Notes under the pieces: generated by a model | The model's database searches: none | The model's input: the letters and a program-made list of their open reading frames with translations, nothing else | What the model was told of the DNA's origin: nothing | From: Cololabis saira | Lineage: Eukaryota > Chordata > Actinopteri > Beloniformes > Belonidae | Length of the DNA stretch: 64,000 bases | Assembly: GCF_033807715.1 (NCBI RefSeq) | Contig: NC_084610.1 | Span: forward strand, 1,045,001-1,109,000 | Reading direction: 5' to 3' | Translations under genes and position numbers: made by a program | Shown here: piece after piece, positions 47,201 to 62,200 of the stretch | Position numbering within the stretch: position 1 is the stretch's first letter | How the letters are laid out: each line of letters opens with the position of its first letter

Positions 47201-50200
47201 GGGTCATCTTAGTCACGCAGTGCAGACACACCACAAAGTAAGCGCTTGGTTCTGGAAATCCAGAGCAAATTTACATCCTCAATCCATAACTCTGGTGAAA
47301 AAGGTGACATTTGAGATTCAAGACACGTCCATCAAGTGTGTTTTGCCTGATAACTGTTGAGAAACATGAAATGACGTCCAATTTCCTATCTGTAAGTGGT
47401 CACAGAGGCGGGCTGCACAGCATTTTGCTCTGCAGCCCCATAATGAAGTGGCGTTTTGGCGGGCCAGGCCTCCGCTCAGCACTGAAGTAGGTAAACAGCT
47501 CATTCATCAAGGCTTTTTTTGTGCTGCTGCCAGCACCAGGGATTGTTCATTATGACGGAATTTGTTGTTAGGATCAACTTATCATCTTTTGCAGGGCAGA
47601 GATGAAATACATCTAAGGGTTATGTGTGACTGCTCGGGGCGTTGGCTTGTGTGGACATCTGCGTAATGGGCGTTAAAGAAACCAAAGTGAGTGATGATTT
47701 CTTAACAGGGTTGAATGAAGAAGTTAGGTTGAGGGCCAGGTCAAAATGCTCTCTGCAGAACTTGCCTCTTCCTCTGCCTGTTGTCGGTGCTGATGCCATT
47801 TGACACTCCTCCCCCACAGTGACTCAAGATCCAGCTAAACACAGCTCTGCATGTGTGACTAACTGCATTAATTTGGCAGAAAACGTCTAATCATAGCAGC
47901 ACTAACACACTGATGGAATCACTGCAAGTCTTCATTCTCTACACACCAAGTTTGGTGTGAGGTCTAATTAATTAATTAATCCTGCGCAGACATCCTCGTT
48001 TCGTACCTGAAGAAACATCCTAAACGAGGAAACAAGGATATGAGGATTTCTGAAGCTGCATTTCCAAGCTGCATTTTTTTTTTTTTTTTTTTTAAATCAG
48101 ATATGAACAGCTAGCTGACATTCCGTCAGCACAGACCGACCAACGGCCGGTCACACGGGCCTGTTGTTAAAATTAACCCCACAACAAACAACTCTTATTT
48201 ATGTATGTTTTATTCACAGCTCTGAAGTCAAAACAGCGCTAAGTAGCAAAAGTGATGACAGCTAGCCGTGTGCTGTGTTGGCCGCCGATCAAAAGTCCAT
48301 GCCCCTAATTAAACAAACATCTGGTGCTTTATATATTAACCTGTAAATGATTATTCCACGTACAGATGTCATGGATAAGAAATCCAACTATGGACACTAA
48401 AACTGTTTCATGAACCAAGATTTAAATATGTTTTCACCTGCTGTAAATTTGGATGTCGATGGAGATCGACTCACTTTCAGAGCTGTCCCTAGTGTTCGAT
48501 GGACAAACTGCAACTTTTCCTACCATCTCAACTAGTAATATTTTTCTTCTCTTGGGTGTAAACTATAGTACATCTGTAGTACAGAGACTCCTGCAGGTGA
48601 TTTCCACACCTCACCACCTGTAGTCCACCTCTAGTGTCATGATGAATAATCTCCCAGTGCTCTTATTTTGAAAACTGTCTACGGCTGCTGATTTCCTGAC
48701 CAACTCATGGAGTCTTTGCTCCTGTTAAAACTAGACCAGCTACATATTTCCCAGGTGAGCGTGGCGTCAAGTCAGATAAGGTACTTCTCTGCAAGCGTGA
48801 AAACACAAGCACTGCCTGGAGCAGTCACCATCAGCTCAGACATCCAGTTTACATTTGAACAGTTGAAAGTTGACAGTTGAAAGCGCCACAAAAGGAGTTT
48901 TTTCAGATTAAAATATCAGTTTCAAAGCCATTTGAAGTGACGGTGGTCTTTATTGGGAAAAAAAACACCCAACGTATTTCTGTCTTAGTCTCCTGTTGTG
49001 CCAATATTGTTGTTTAAGGGGACCTTGTCTCACATAAACAATGATCAGACAAGCTCACAGAGCTACAGAGAACATCATGGCAGAGGGGTGTAAAGAGCTC
49101 AAGAAAGTAAAGATGGAAGAGAAAACTAGAGACCAAGCAAGAAACCAGAGAACAGTTTCTTAAAAAGTGACTTAACCTCCACGCGTGTGGGTTACAAATT
49201 GCTGCTTTAACAAAGGATTATCCAACTAGTGGGTGCAATACCACCTAGGGCTGGGCGATATGGGCTTTTATTAATATCTCGATATTTTTAGGCCATGTCA
49301 CGATACACGATATATATCTCGATATCTTGCCTTAGCCTTGAATTAACACGTTCATGCCTACAATCACACCAGTATGATGATTCTATATCTACATTAAAAC
49401 ATTCTTGTTCATACTGCATTAATATATGCTCATTTTAAACTTTCATACAAAAAGGGGGAATAAGTCAAATTTACCAAAACTGTATTTATTAAACAGTTAC
49501 TAAGCAGTGAGTGGCACAAACATAAAAAGTGTAATTTCAAAAGTGCACGTTGCATCTCTCTGACTCCCCGTCTGAAGAACATCTGGTAAGAACATGTTCT
49601 GGTCCTGGTTTTACCAGGATGACCAGGTTTTACCAGGTTTTACCAGGATGAGCTGCTCTGAGCAGCAGGGGCCCCTTAGAGCACCTTTATATTAAATTGT
49701 AGGTGCAGGGACTGCAATGTTTCATCCTCTCCTCCTTTACTTTGCATCACTTTCACTTATTGTTAGAAATATGACCTCATATAGTCTTGTTTGACTTTGT
49801 TTCAATGATAGTGATTAATTTCATGTGGCCACATTTAAGCAACACTAGGTGACGTTTCTCAGTTCTGGAAGAAAAAAGCCTGAATTATGGTTCCGCGTTA
49901 AATCAACGCAGAACCTACGGCGTAGGGTACGGCGTAGGGTACGCGGCGACGCGCACTTACGCCGTAGGCTCTGCGTTGGTGTAACGCGGAACCATAAATC
50001 AGCCTAAAGGCTCGGCTCCTCGGCTCTCCACAGAGCCGTTCGCATCGTGCGAGGAGAAAACATCCCCTCCCGTCTTTACTAAGCCGGTTAGCTTTGAAAA
50101 GAGTCCGCCGCGCGTAGCAACCGCGCAGATGAGCTCACGGCGCAAACAGGCCGAGTTTGGGAAAGTTAAGTTAAAGCGGGGGAAGTGAGCGGTGGTCCCG

Positions 50201-53200
50201 GACCGCAGCGCTGGCACCAGCAGCTGGTCGGGGGCCAATGATAACGCACACACGACAGCACGTGACTGACATGTGTGACAGGGTGCGCTTGTTTTATGTC
50301 TCAGAGAAGGAGAAGAGACGAGAGAGCGAGAAAAGCCTGTCATTTAATGCCCGCGACTAAAAGCAAAATGCATGAAAATTTATACTCGAATATGCACGAT
50401 AGAGTCATTTTGTACATCGCACAGAGTAGAAGCCGAGATACATCGGCTATCCTCGATATATCGCCCAGCCCTAATACCACCCCATAAGGCTTTACGTTGT
50501 GATCTGAGATAGAACAACTTTCCTCTTTTTATGGCCGACGTTGATTTTCAGAAATAATGGTGGCCATTTATTAATTTATTTTGGCCGATGTTGGTGGGTT
50601 TTTTTTTCCATTTTACTCTCCAATATATATTCTTATAATCATAATTCACAGATGTTTCAACTGTAAGTGAATATTTATGAAAAACATTTTAAAAATGACA
50701 TTCATTTAAGTATTAAGTATTTATCAGTACAGTGCTGCTTCTTAGTGGCATTTACTAAAAAAAAAAAAAAAAGGGGGAAAGAAAAGTTGTGATTTAAAAA
50801 AAAAAGAAAAAAAAACAAGACAACCAATTCTAACAAGCTAAATTTAACTTTAGTTCTCCACATACGCCATCAGTCCTGCATCTCTGACTCCAGAACGTGG
50901 GCCGGCCAGTGAGGAATACATCCCACCACTTTGCCTCCAGGGCAGCTTCTCGCCGGCGTGGATAACGATTTTTCTACACCATTTATAGCGTTTGGGCTAT
51001 TGCAGGCATGGGGGACCGAGGGCAGCATGGGGGACCACTAGCCCATGGCGGGGCTACCACCTCAGCGTATACTGCGCCCCGTTTTAGTCCGCTGATGAGC
51101 CAGTTAGTGAGAACTTCCTAAATCCTCAAGAACACGGTGATTAATAAAAAAATAATCAGACTTATTTTGTTGAATGGAAAGGAAAAGCTGCGGAGAAGTT
51201 ACATAAATGCATTAATTCTGTTTTTTCTGCAGCAGCAGTGGTAATCCCGCAGCTTTGGCTGAATGAATAGAGAGGTTAGCAGTGCAGTCCGAGCGTGGAG
51301 CCTCACAGACGCACACCATGTTACAGTAGACAGTCATTTACAGAGCAGCCTGGAACTCTCTGGAGTGCAGCGTTAATGCTCAATCAGATGTTGTCGTGAC
51401 ATGGCAGGGGTGGTTGGCTCGGCTCTGGCGAGCCGGTCACAAAGACTGCACTCTTTCCGTGGCAGGGAGGAGGAGGAGCGGGGGCATTAAAAACCACGGC
51501 ACTCAGCAACTGAATCCAATCCCTCTAATCCTCGCTGGAATGCCCGAGCCCATTGGTCTCCGCCTCAATTAGCGCTGATGGAGCCGGTTGTTGGACAGGT
51601 CAGGAGAGCACCTGGGTCTCCCGACGTGAGCGGCCCGGGACTGGACTCACAGTACCGTCTCTCTTCAGCATGATGCGCCGCGGTCGCCCACCCGCATGCC
51701 GTACATTCTTTGCGAGACGAGCAATTTCAAACGCCCCGTTATCTCTCTGGGGCAACTGAGGGGAGATGTGCAAAGCCCCCCCCCCCGGCCTCAACAGATA
51801 CCCCCCTCTGCTTGAATTGTTTGGATTTATTTGAAGGGTGTGTTAAGTGCCACTTGGGCTTAAGGCTGAACTGCGTATTGAATTTGCAGCGATATTGCAA
51901 TATCTCCAAGCCTGCAGCTCAGCCGCTTCAATTCATTTCTGTAAAACAAGCAATCAATGAGTGGAGAATAAAGAGGGAGTGGGGCACGCGGAGGAGGAGA
52001 CTGGCAGCTGAGCCATTAGACGAGAGGAGATTGGCTCTTTGTGAATCCAGTCCAACTCAGAGATATTTCCCACAATCCACAGCTGCAGAGTTACTGGATG
52101 TGCTTTAGACATCACAATACAACGCAGACTCTCACTGTAAGTCATCAAAATATATTAACCGCCGGCAGCTTTGATTAAACTAGACGGGAGAAGTGTACAG
52201 AAATACTCCCCGAGGTCGACGTTAGCCCACACTGGATCCCGGGTGGTTTCTGCTGCTGCTGGTGTGTTTAACTACTTCGCCGCCCCGTTCTGAGTCATCT
52301 CACGTGGCCCTCCAAGATATGTTGTCTGCCGTTCCATTATGTTCACTGTTTGCGCTCACCAGCATCACATTTGTACGAGGCAAACCAATAAACATTGGGA
52401 GTCAATAAATCCCACTGTTTCATCCATCCAGCCATCCGCTGAACTCACTGACTCCTGGTTTTATATTTAGTGTAAACCAATGACATACTGGTCACGAGGC
52501 ACCAGAGCCAAAATAAAACACCAACTCTCGTGTATTTTTAATTGAGGTTACATAACAGGTGCAGCAAGCGAAGGGGCTTGACTTCCCTGAAGCAGAGAGT
52601 GACCATGCTGCATCTGTAGGGTTTACTGTTGTTATTAATTCTCCTCTTTTTTTTTTTTTTACTGATGAGTAGCAATGTTGACTCAGGCAACTCTTGGATT
52701 TCATTTCCGGAAGAAAAACTTTGTTTCAAGACTGAACAAATCCCTTTTTCACTTGCCAGATGGAGGCTGGCACTAACAGTGTCAAAAGACGAATCTGTTA
52801 CAAGAGCTGAAAGGCCTTGTTACCAAGGTGAAAAAGCAGCGACAGGCACAGGACATTCTCCAGCTTTTTGGAGATTTGGTTCATGGATCTCTGCTGTGTT
52901 TTGATGTTCATCTCTTTTACGTACAACTTCAATTTCTTTTTGGATCATGACAGCAGCAATAGGAGTCAGCGTCCTGGTGAAGCCAGAAGATCATGAGCAA
53001 ACAGTTTTCATCCCAGCGCACTCTGGCCCACAGACACAGTTACTGTTTAGTGGTTTTGGTGATAAGAGCTCAGAGCGACCTCCATCACAGCGAGGAATCT
53101 TGGCAGGAGATGGCTGAAGACAAAGAGGAGGAGGAGGAGAAAAGAAGCCACGTAAAGCTGGCGGAGACCCTCGAGAGAGCCTGAAACAAGAGCATGATGA

Positions 53201-56200
53201 ATGTACAGCTCGCAGTTTTTAATCAGGGATCAAAGCGGGGCCGCTACGTCTGAGCAGCCAGCCTGTCTAGACTCAAACCCATCGCAAGCGCATAAAGCGA
53301 CATTTGCAGGATGCATTAATTACAGCCGAGGGCCACTTCGTACCAACCTGAGCTAGAAATTAGCACCCGCCACCTGCTAAGTACGGGTTATTTTGTGTAG
53401 TGATGGGTCACTTCATACCTAAAGCAAAGAACTAAATAAATCATAGCCAAGCAATTCGTCATTCCACAACAGAGGCGGTGATTTTCACCTGTGCATATTC
53501 TGCAACACACAACGTGTTAGCACAGCAAAGCAGCGGTGGGCCGACACTTTTTTCCTCTCTTTATATACAATTACCAGGATCATAGTTACAAGATGAACAG
53601 AGCCAGAAAAAAAAAAAACAAGAGACATACCGCGAGGGGAGACAAGGTTACATTTTTGAACATGTGTGAAGAGATAAATTAGGATTACATTCTCTTGAGC
53701 ACGCTGAGGGTTGCGGTTCAAACCAGCAGCTATGTCCTTTGGACAAAAACCTATAAATAAAAATGATTCAAGACTACCAGTCACCCAAGTGCAGTGTTGT
53801 GCTAGTTACTGAAAAATAGTAACTAGTTACCGTTACTAGTTACTTTATTAAAAAAGTAACTCAGTTAGTAACTCAGTTACTTAGACCAAAAAGTAATGCG
53901 TTACTATAAAAAGTAACTAGTTACTTTAAATAAAAACATTTTTTTAAATGCTCCCATTAATGCCCCTCTAGTCTTCATTTCAGCAGGTACTGTATGGATT
54001 TACATTGTGCATCGTGTTCTGCATTCTGATTGGCTAAACAGTCTCCCCGCTTCTTCACTTCCGGTATCAATAACGTTGGTTGCTTAGCAACAAGCTGAGA
54101 ACGGCCAATGAGCTTCAGCAGCAGCTCAAGAACGGGACTCTTTGATGAATCGTTCATTACAGTCTCAGATATAATCCATGTCGGTTTATAACAATCTTTT
54201 TGCCCAGAACAAAAAAGAGCGACAACAACGACCTATAACAATTTTCTTCTCTCGAAAAAACACACCTGCACCGCGGCTTTAGGAGAAAAAGACGCTACAG
54301 AGTCGGGATGCAGCGGCTCAGAAGAGCAGTGGAATACGTGCGAGGCGTTGCTGATCTCCGCAATTTGAATATTATTATAATTGTAAAAAGAATTTCACTT
54401 ATCACGGGTTCTTTTTGGAACGTAACCCCTGCGAAAAACGAGGGATTACTGTAATGACAATATCTCCACGTTGAGAAACTCTCCTTCTCTTGGCTCATGA
54501 CATGATGACCGTCATGTTTTTGAACGCACACACACTACATTTCCTCCGGTCTCCACGTGTGGGGAAAAAAAGCTTCACTGTCGCCAGAAATAACGGAGTA
54601 ACGCACCGTTTGGTAACGGTAACTGCGTTACTGAATTTAAAAAGTAATGCTTTAGAGTATTAGTTACCGCAAAACTAACGGCGTTACTGTAACTCGTTAC
54701 TAAATAACGCGTTAGTCCCAACACTGCTCAAGTGTCACATCGTAAAATAAACTGTTCAGGGATACTGACAGTCAGCGGTAACAGTTGCATGAAGAAGGCT
54801 TAGATGGAGACCATGGCTTTTAAGTAATACCTATAAAGGTTTGGAGATAATAGTTGGTATTTAGAAATCCCCCTGCCAACCCTGATACCAACACATCCTT
54901 TGGTCTCGATCCCGATCCATACATGGGTCTACCAACAAGATGTAAGCACACGTTTTACGCAATGAAGACAAACCAACGCGCTGATCTTCACCTTGTTGGC
55001 ATGGCAATAGAAAACACTGGCAAGGCAATGCTGGTTCTAAACCCAATAACAGAAATGTTAAGATGTTTGCAAATAAATCCACAGCTGATCACAGACTATC
55101 CAGAGCAAACTAAATATTAACCTGTTTGCTCTATAATTCAACAAAGAAGCAGCTGCTTTACTCTCAACAACATCCAAAAGGAGGTGATGCGCTCAATATG
55201 TTCCTCATCATTTGTCTTGATTTAAGTGAGTAATGACTGCAACAGCAGCTTAAAGACCTCCCATTGCTTGCTGTGCATTTGTGTGTCGGGATTTTGCTGA
55301 TGCTTTCATTTGACGTCATCTACAGCAAGCCGAGTGGGTTTTGCTCAAACACGTGCCAACCGAATGACCAGACAATTATAAGAATTATCTACATGTGTAA
55401 GATTTCATTAAAATGAATTGTATCCACAAGACATCTGGAAGGGTAAGTAGTGTTATAATTTCGTTAACAACTATGACAACAAAAGGGAGAACATTGCAGC
55501 TTCACTCCTCTTTCAATAACACATCACTGCTTCCTCCAAGGATGCAAAGGCTGAATTAAATATGTATGACTACTAGTCCCTTCGCTGGCCGTGCGCTGCT
55601 GCTCTGAAAGACTTTGAAACCTACAGCATTTGCAAATAATCCTTAGCATTGCTTTGACCTGTTTGTGGTGTCGAGTGTACGTGCATCAAACAGTGACAGC
55701 CTCAGAAATCCACACCAGAGCTGCTTTCCAGTGACTTCCTCCAGTTACTTCAGCTCTGAAGTGCATTTTCGCTGCATTGCCCTGTGTGGCAATATCATCC
55801 GAATCATACCAGGAGCAGGTTGAAACAAATCTCCGCTGCAGAAGAAAATCCCCTCGGTAGTGATTATGACTGTGCTGACAATTTTTAATTGTAGTGAAAG
55901 TTTCAGCAGTCATTCATGTGGTAAGTGTGCTTCAGGAAGCCTTAGGCCTTTGAAATCTCTTAAGGCATCATTGCAAGACTTCAAAACAGTTTGATTTTAT
56001 GACATTATTACAAGATAAATACAGTCAATCTTGTTAGAAGTCGGTTAAGTCTCCCTGCTCAGCGACTTAAAGCAACACAAACAGAGAACAAGTTTCCCCA
56101 AATTAAATTTCTAAAAGATTATCTGCACCATGTTTCCTGAGCTACTGATGATTAAATACATTGATGTCTGCCTTGTGCAAATAAAGATGTCATTCAAGAG

Positions 56201-59200
56201 AAAAGGCAGGAAGATTTTGTTGGTTGATAAAATCCACTGCAACCTTTTTTTCCTCTTTCTAAAAGGCCTTGCTTTTATTGACGCACATCTTTCAGTACAA
56301 AGTTGGTCATTCATCATCCAGAACACAAAAGCCCTGACCGGGGCTAAATTTAACCAGCCCTGTAACTGGTCCAGGGGTCATAATTTCCTAATCCAGCACT
56401 GGCAGCGCCGTCTTAGGTCAACATTTCACCTCGGTGAGCAGCAAACTGCCGGAGCGCTTTGTCTCCATGAACCCGAAGCACAGAATGATGCACGGCCCTG
56501 CGAGGAAGCAGGCCAGCTAGTTGGGCCCGATGGGAAACTGGGGCTACATCTGGCCTTAACAAATACACCTGTGCTTTTGAAGCCTAATGCATAATGTAAA
56601 AGAAGAACATATTAGAAATGGGTAGGAGAAGGAAAATGGGACAAGAGCTGGTAGGCCGTCTTCCACCACACTGGGAAGAAATAAAACATTGCAGTAGAAG
56701 GATTCGGAGCAGAGAAGCATTGTGCACAGAGAGGTTAAAAGTATTTACACTTGAAACGTCCCATCTTAGCCACACAAGTTAATTAATAAATAAAAATAAA
56801 TGGACAAGGTTTCTCACTTTCATTACTTCGGTGCCTGTCCAAACAACTCAAAGACTAAACATTGGACCCGTGAAGCTGGAGCACACATTAGTTTTCCTGT
56901 GGTTTTAATTTAACATTAGAAGCAGCACGTCATGTCTCACAATGATTAACCACGTCTGGGAAGCGAAGAGAAGGAGAAGCTGGTCCAAACAACATTGATT
57001 TTTACTTTACTGAAAATGATTCACTGATTTTAACAAACAAAAAAAACAAAACTATTAGTTTATGGTCTAATTTTACAATCTTAGATGTTTCAAAATCCGA
57101 TCTTGCACCACCAATATATGTGTAAATGTGAAAACCTAACCCCAGCGGAGGGAAAGTCTGTGTCCCTTTCCAACCTCAACAACTGGAGGGAAGAAAAGAA
57201 AAAAAAAACTCCATCCATGGCCTCAAAGATAGATGGAGAGTTTCCAGCGTGGAGACTGTTTGACGACAGAGCCCCACAGCCCAGTTGTGCAGCTGGTGAA
57301 TGTAAATTATTCCCAGCTTAATGAGACCGAACACATCGACTAAGTTCAGATACTGTTTCAGGTTGGGTTTGACGTGCAGCAGGGCTGAAACTGAATCACC
57401 ACATCGGCTGTGCTGCTGAGGATTGTTTAAAAAGAGATTTTCTGTCCTCGCCATAATGATGCAACCTTACACTGGTGTGCAAGAGGATCAATGTCTTTGT
57501 GAAACTGCTGCAGCTCACAAAACACGAGGCAGAGACTGGAAATATCCATCGCTCGCTCTCGCATAGATAAATTTAAACAAATTACAAGCAAAACACGACC
57601 AGTGAGAGAGTCAGGAGGACAGATTGTTCAACTACAGCCTATTTATACTCACTAACTCGTTACAGAAGTATGTGATGGTCAAAAGGGTCAAATAGTCATA
57701 TGAGGCATATATTAGTACACAAAAGTGTCACAACACTAAGACCAATTAATTGGTTCATGTGCTGACACATTTTGACATATCCTGACATGACATGGGAAAT
57801 GTCACCACTAACTTTGCTGCTCACGGTGGATCTGCATGTGTTGCTACTTATGATGCTCGAGTCTCGACTGCAAATATTTGCCATTTCGGAGTTCAAGCTC
57901 AGAGGTCACCTGTCGAACAGATGAGCCGACTTCTCCGAGCGCCCGCTGCAGCTGCTGGAAGTCTGGCGCTCCGACCGGCGGAGCAAAGCGTGCAGGAGAA
58001 GCCGTTTCCCATCCAGTCACAGCAACAAGTCTTAAGGGAGGACTTATTCACTCCAGTTTGGGTCCAAAGACTGACTATGACACCAGTTCTCTACTAAAAC
58101 ATCAGCATCACGAAAGCATCATTAGAACAAGTAATGTGTGGTTTTAAAGCGTGTATAAAGATGTACAAATCAGGTTTAATTAGTAAAGATCTTAATTATG
58201 TGTAAAACAAAAACAGCTTATGGTAAGGTATCACGTTTCCTGTCAGTAACGGCAAACTATCAGTCCAGTCTGGCAACACAACACTATACGAAATCCAATC
58301 CATTAACATTACCACTATAACGATTAATCTTATCATGATCTACAGGGAACTAACCTCACTAATGAAGCAACAAGACTCATACACAATGAAGCCGTGTTTC
58401 CATCTGCAGCGTTCCTCAAACGCCGCGTCAGTCGTTGGACATACAGACTTAGCAAACTACCACTCCCTACCACCTAGTGGCAGTAGTGGACCACTTTCAA
58501 TATTTGCAAATTGAAGATGGCAATTGTGAAGAAATAAACACAGGAAAAAATGTAATAGAAATCACATTATAAACACGGAAGGAGGTGAGATGCTGAGAAA
58601 TGGGAGAGACGACTCCTACTCAAAGTTAGACGGCCATACGGCGTCATCTCCTGCCCACCGATTTCCAGTTAGGGGAGATTCAATACCCCCCTCCACCCGG
58701 CAGGTTCTCAGGACCACTCTCCAAGTACCGACCCCCGTGCCGTGTCATCGGTCTTGTGGAGGTAAATCCTCTTTTATTTCAACTGTTTAGCCAACGTAAA
58801 CCTACCCAGAAGCCCTGCTAATCGAAACAGACGTTTCCCATGCAACAAAAAACCCACAACATTCTGCAGACGACGGCCTTCTGCAGTGTTACGTTTTCAT
58901 TTGTAACTGTGGAGCGTGACAGGAAAGGGAGGTAGAACAACTTCCGTTGTTTGTTTGATAATTGCTTGTAGCCATCTAAAGAGGAAGAACATTCGAAAAA
59001 AAAAGCCAAAACAAGTATGTTGGGCTGCTTGATTAAAAGGGTGGGAGTCATAATAATGATCGTTTTGGTCAATAATTATCATGATTATCAAATAACAAAG
59101 CATTTTTTTTTTTTTACTTTCTATAAAAATGTTGACATTTCCAATTAACTTCACAATTTACGACTAAAAAGGTCTTTGCACATTAAAGGTGAAGCGACTT

Positions 59201-62200
59201 AACGGCAGAAAACTATGAATAATCGGGATGCAAAAATGTCGTTTTGTTTGCCTATTCACACCTGGCGCGACATGAATTTGCAATATCACCAAACCAAACA
59301 CGACATCGTCCCAGTGGTCACATTGTGACTTCATGCCAAACAAAAAAGATGAGCAGAGAAAGGAAGTGTGTTATCAGATAAGCAGCAGAAAGGTGGACTC
59401 CCGCGCGCGTAGTCCCCCTCCTCTTGCACGGCAAGCAGACCAACACCATTTAACCACATTCACTCACATGACATTTAAATGACAGTTAATATTTCACCGT
59501 CCTGACAGCCGCACATGCAGCAGCAATTTCATAACTGTCCTGGCTGACAACCGGATAATAATTGATGTTGTTCGTTATCAACAAAAGAAAAATTCCCATG
59601 CATCATTCACGGGTCAGTTTTGTGGTAAATTCATCTGAAGACTTAAGTTAGTAGCTTCCAAAAAACAAAACTACAACTTGTTTTGACAGTCTCCAGTTTA
59701 CTTTGAAAAGTCTGAATCTATCCTGATGTATTTTGGCATGACGAAGCAGACCTCATCAAATAAACCTGGTGTGGTTTCAGGCCCCCCTCCCTTATCAGAG
59801 GTTTCCTGGTACCGTCTTGAGCCGTGCCAGTTCAACTTGGATTTCCTAGAGGATTATTATTCCAGCTCGAGTGGAAACCATTCATTTCTCCACTTCAGAC
59901 AGTAATGATCGCGTACAATAATCATCTGCTTCAGTATAAACGGCACCTGGCTCGCACTCGAAGCAACGCTGACTATTACCCAATTTAAGAAACCTTTTCA
60001 TTTCTAACCACACGCTTAAAGCCACTTCAGGGCTCGCTGAAAATGTTCTGCAATTGGAGAGCCTATTTAACTTTATCCTCTTCTTGAGTATTTTTAACAA
60101 CCCAGGTTGCTCCCGTCTTTTATTTCCCAAAACAACACAGAAAACCATCTTCTTCAATTCCAAAATAATGCACAAAAGGTTTACAGGTTGTAGGATTTTA
60201 ACACAAACCTCACTCTCCGCTTAAAAGTGATGCATCCCTCCACTTAATTAATTCTTAGTAATACACAATAAAAAGGAGAAATTCTGCCCCCAGGTTCAAT
60301 TTTTGTTTCGCAATCCCTGGTTAGATGACGAGCCCTGTCAATCAAATAAACTAATAAAACAAACCGCTGCTATTATAACAGGAAGTTACAATCCCTGGCT
60401 TGAAATGTGGCACCTTTCTGTCATGTTAGGAAGTTGACAGCACTACAAACCCGAGTATTATGACGCTTGCCTGAATGTCCCGCTGGCATTCACACTTTGT
60501 TGACCCATCTGTGAAACACTGCCTGGTCATACATGTGCCATTCTGACCTAAATAGGCTTATATAGTAGAGATGGAGTTCTTTACGCTTGTTCCACCTTGT
60601 TCAAATGACGTGTCAGTGGTATTTTTCTTCCCAGGTATCTGGCAAGAGAAAGTAAAGCACAAACCAGTAGAGGCAGATCTCCCTGTCACACAAGAATTGA
60701 CTTTTAAGTCCACCCACATCCACGTAAACAATGTTGAGCAAGTAAAAACAGCAGCGCTACTTGGTTGACCTCTTTCTTTATAACCTTGTCAACATTCTTG
60801 AGATGCTCACCTTTGGGAAATAAAAACATGAGAAAAATGCTCGCCAACCTGGGCACCTTCAATTGCTTTTCGAAGAGTTAAATAGTGTCACTTACATTTT
60901 ATACGTGTTCATAACATGAAAATGACGTGTCAGCCATGATTTAAATCCTTTCCCGAGCACCTGATGTTAAACTTGACTTTCAAATCAGATTTACACTTTA
61001 CAACAGTCTTAAACCATCCCAGCAAGGTTAAAATTAACTTAAAAGGGGGAATGCTATGATTAAAAAATAAATAAATATGTGCATTTGAAGTGGCTTCCCA
61101 CTAAAGACACATTAACATAATTCTTCTATCTATCTCCCTGTCACACAAGAATTGACTTTTAAGTCCACCCACATCCACGTAAACAATGTTGAGCAAGTAA
61201 AAACAGCAGCGCTACTTGGTTGACCTCTTTCTTTATAACCTTGTCAACATTCTCGAGATGCTCACCTTTGGGAAATAAAGACATGAGAAAAATGCTCGCC
61301 AACCTGGGCACCTTCAATTGCTTTCTCGAAGAGTTAAATAGTGTCACTTACATTTTATACGTGTTCATAACATGAAAAGCTCAGAGTTTTAAAGAAAATG
61401 ACGTGTCAGCCATGATCTAAATCCCTTCCCCAGCACCTGATGTTAAACTTGACTTTCAATCAGATTATTTACACATTTACAACAGTCTTAAACCATCCCA
61501 GCATTTGAAGTGGTTCCCACTAAAGACACATTAACATAACTCTTCTATCCATATCACAGAAATATTATGAATAAAGTTAGGGAAAAAAAATAGCTCTATA
61601 AAAACTAAACAGTTTGACCCAGCATGCCTCACTCAGCTCCACAGAGTTGACTACATTTGCCACGGCCACATGAAGAAGCTGAAGATGCATTAAAAAGGGC
61701 ACCGACGAGGGTGTTTTTCTTTTTTCCACCCATCCCACGGGGCTGCATTGCTTTGCACTGCATTCTTGACACACAAAAACAAGAAGCAGTGCAATGCACT
61801 CTGCAGAGGAAACAATACGCGTTGCAATGCATTCCCCACACCGACACTCCCGCACCCAGTACTGGAGTTGAGGGGGGATGAGGGGGGATGGAAGGCACCC
61901 CCCCCTGAAATAAAAACGGTCCAAATCATCCCCCCTTTCCATCCCTTATGTCATTTCATCAATGATTGTGGTTTTACTGCTATTTCAACATTTAGAGTCA
62001 TCACCAGAAAAATAACTTATTTGACAATTTTCACCTGTTTCAAGTAAATTTTCACTTGAAATAAGTAGAAAAATCTACCAGTGGGACAAGATTTATCTTC
62101 TTATTACAAGCAAAACAATTTTGTCCCACTGGCAGATTTTTCTACTTATTTCAAGTGAAAATCTACTTGAAACAGGTGAAAATTGTTGTTTTTTCCAGTG

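Noticed and set aside
49999..50343. 115-codon minus-strand ORF in the hAT element at 49246-50473
   Set aside because: No BED, DDE or hATC motif; it is open through GC-rich MITE sequence and probably non-coding.
58470..58483. CTCF-like CCACCTAGTGGCAG
   Set aside because: Two core positions deviate from the consensus and the site is palindromic enough to arise by chance; mentioned only in the intron entry.
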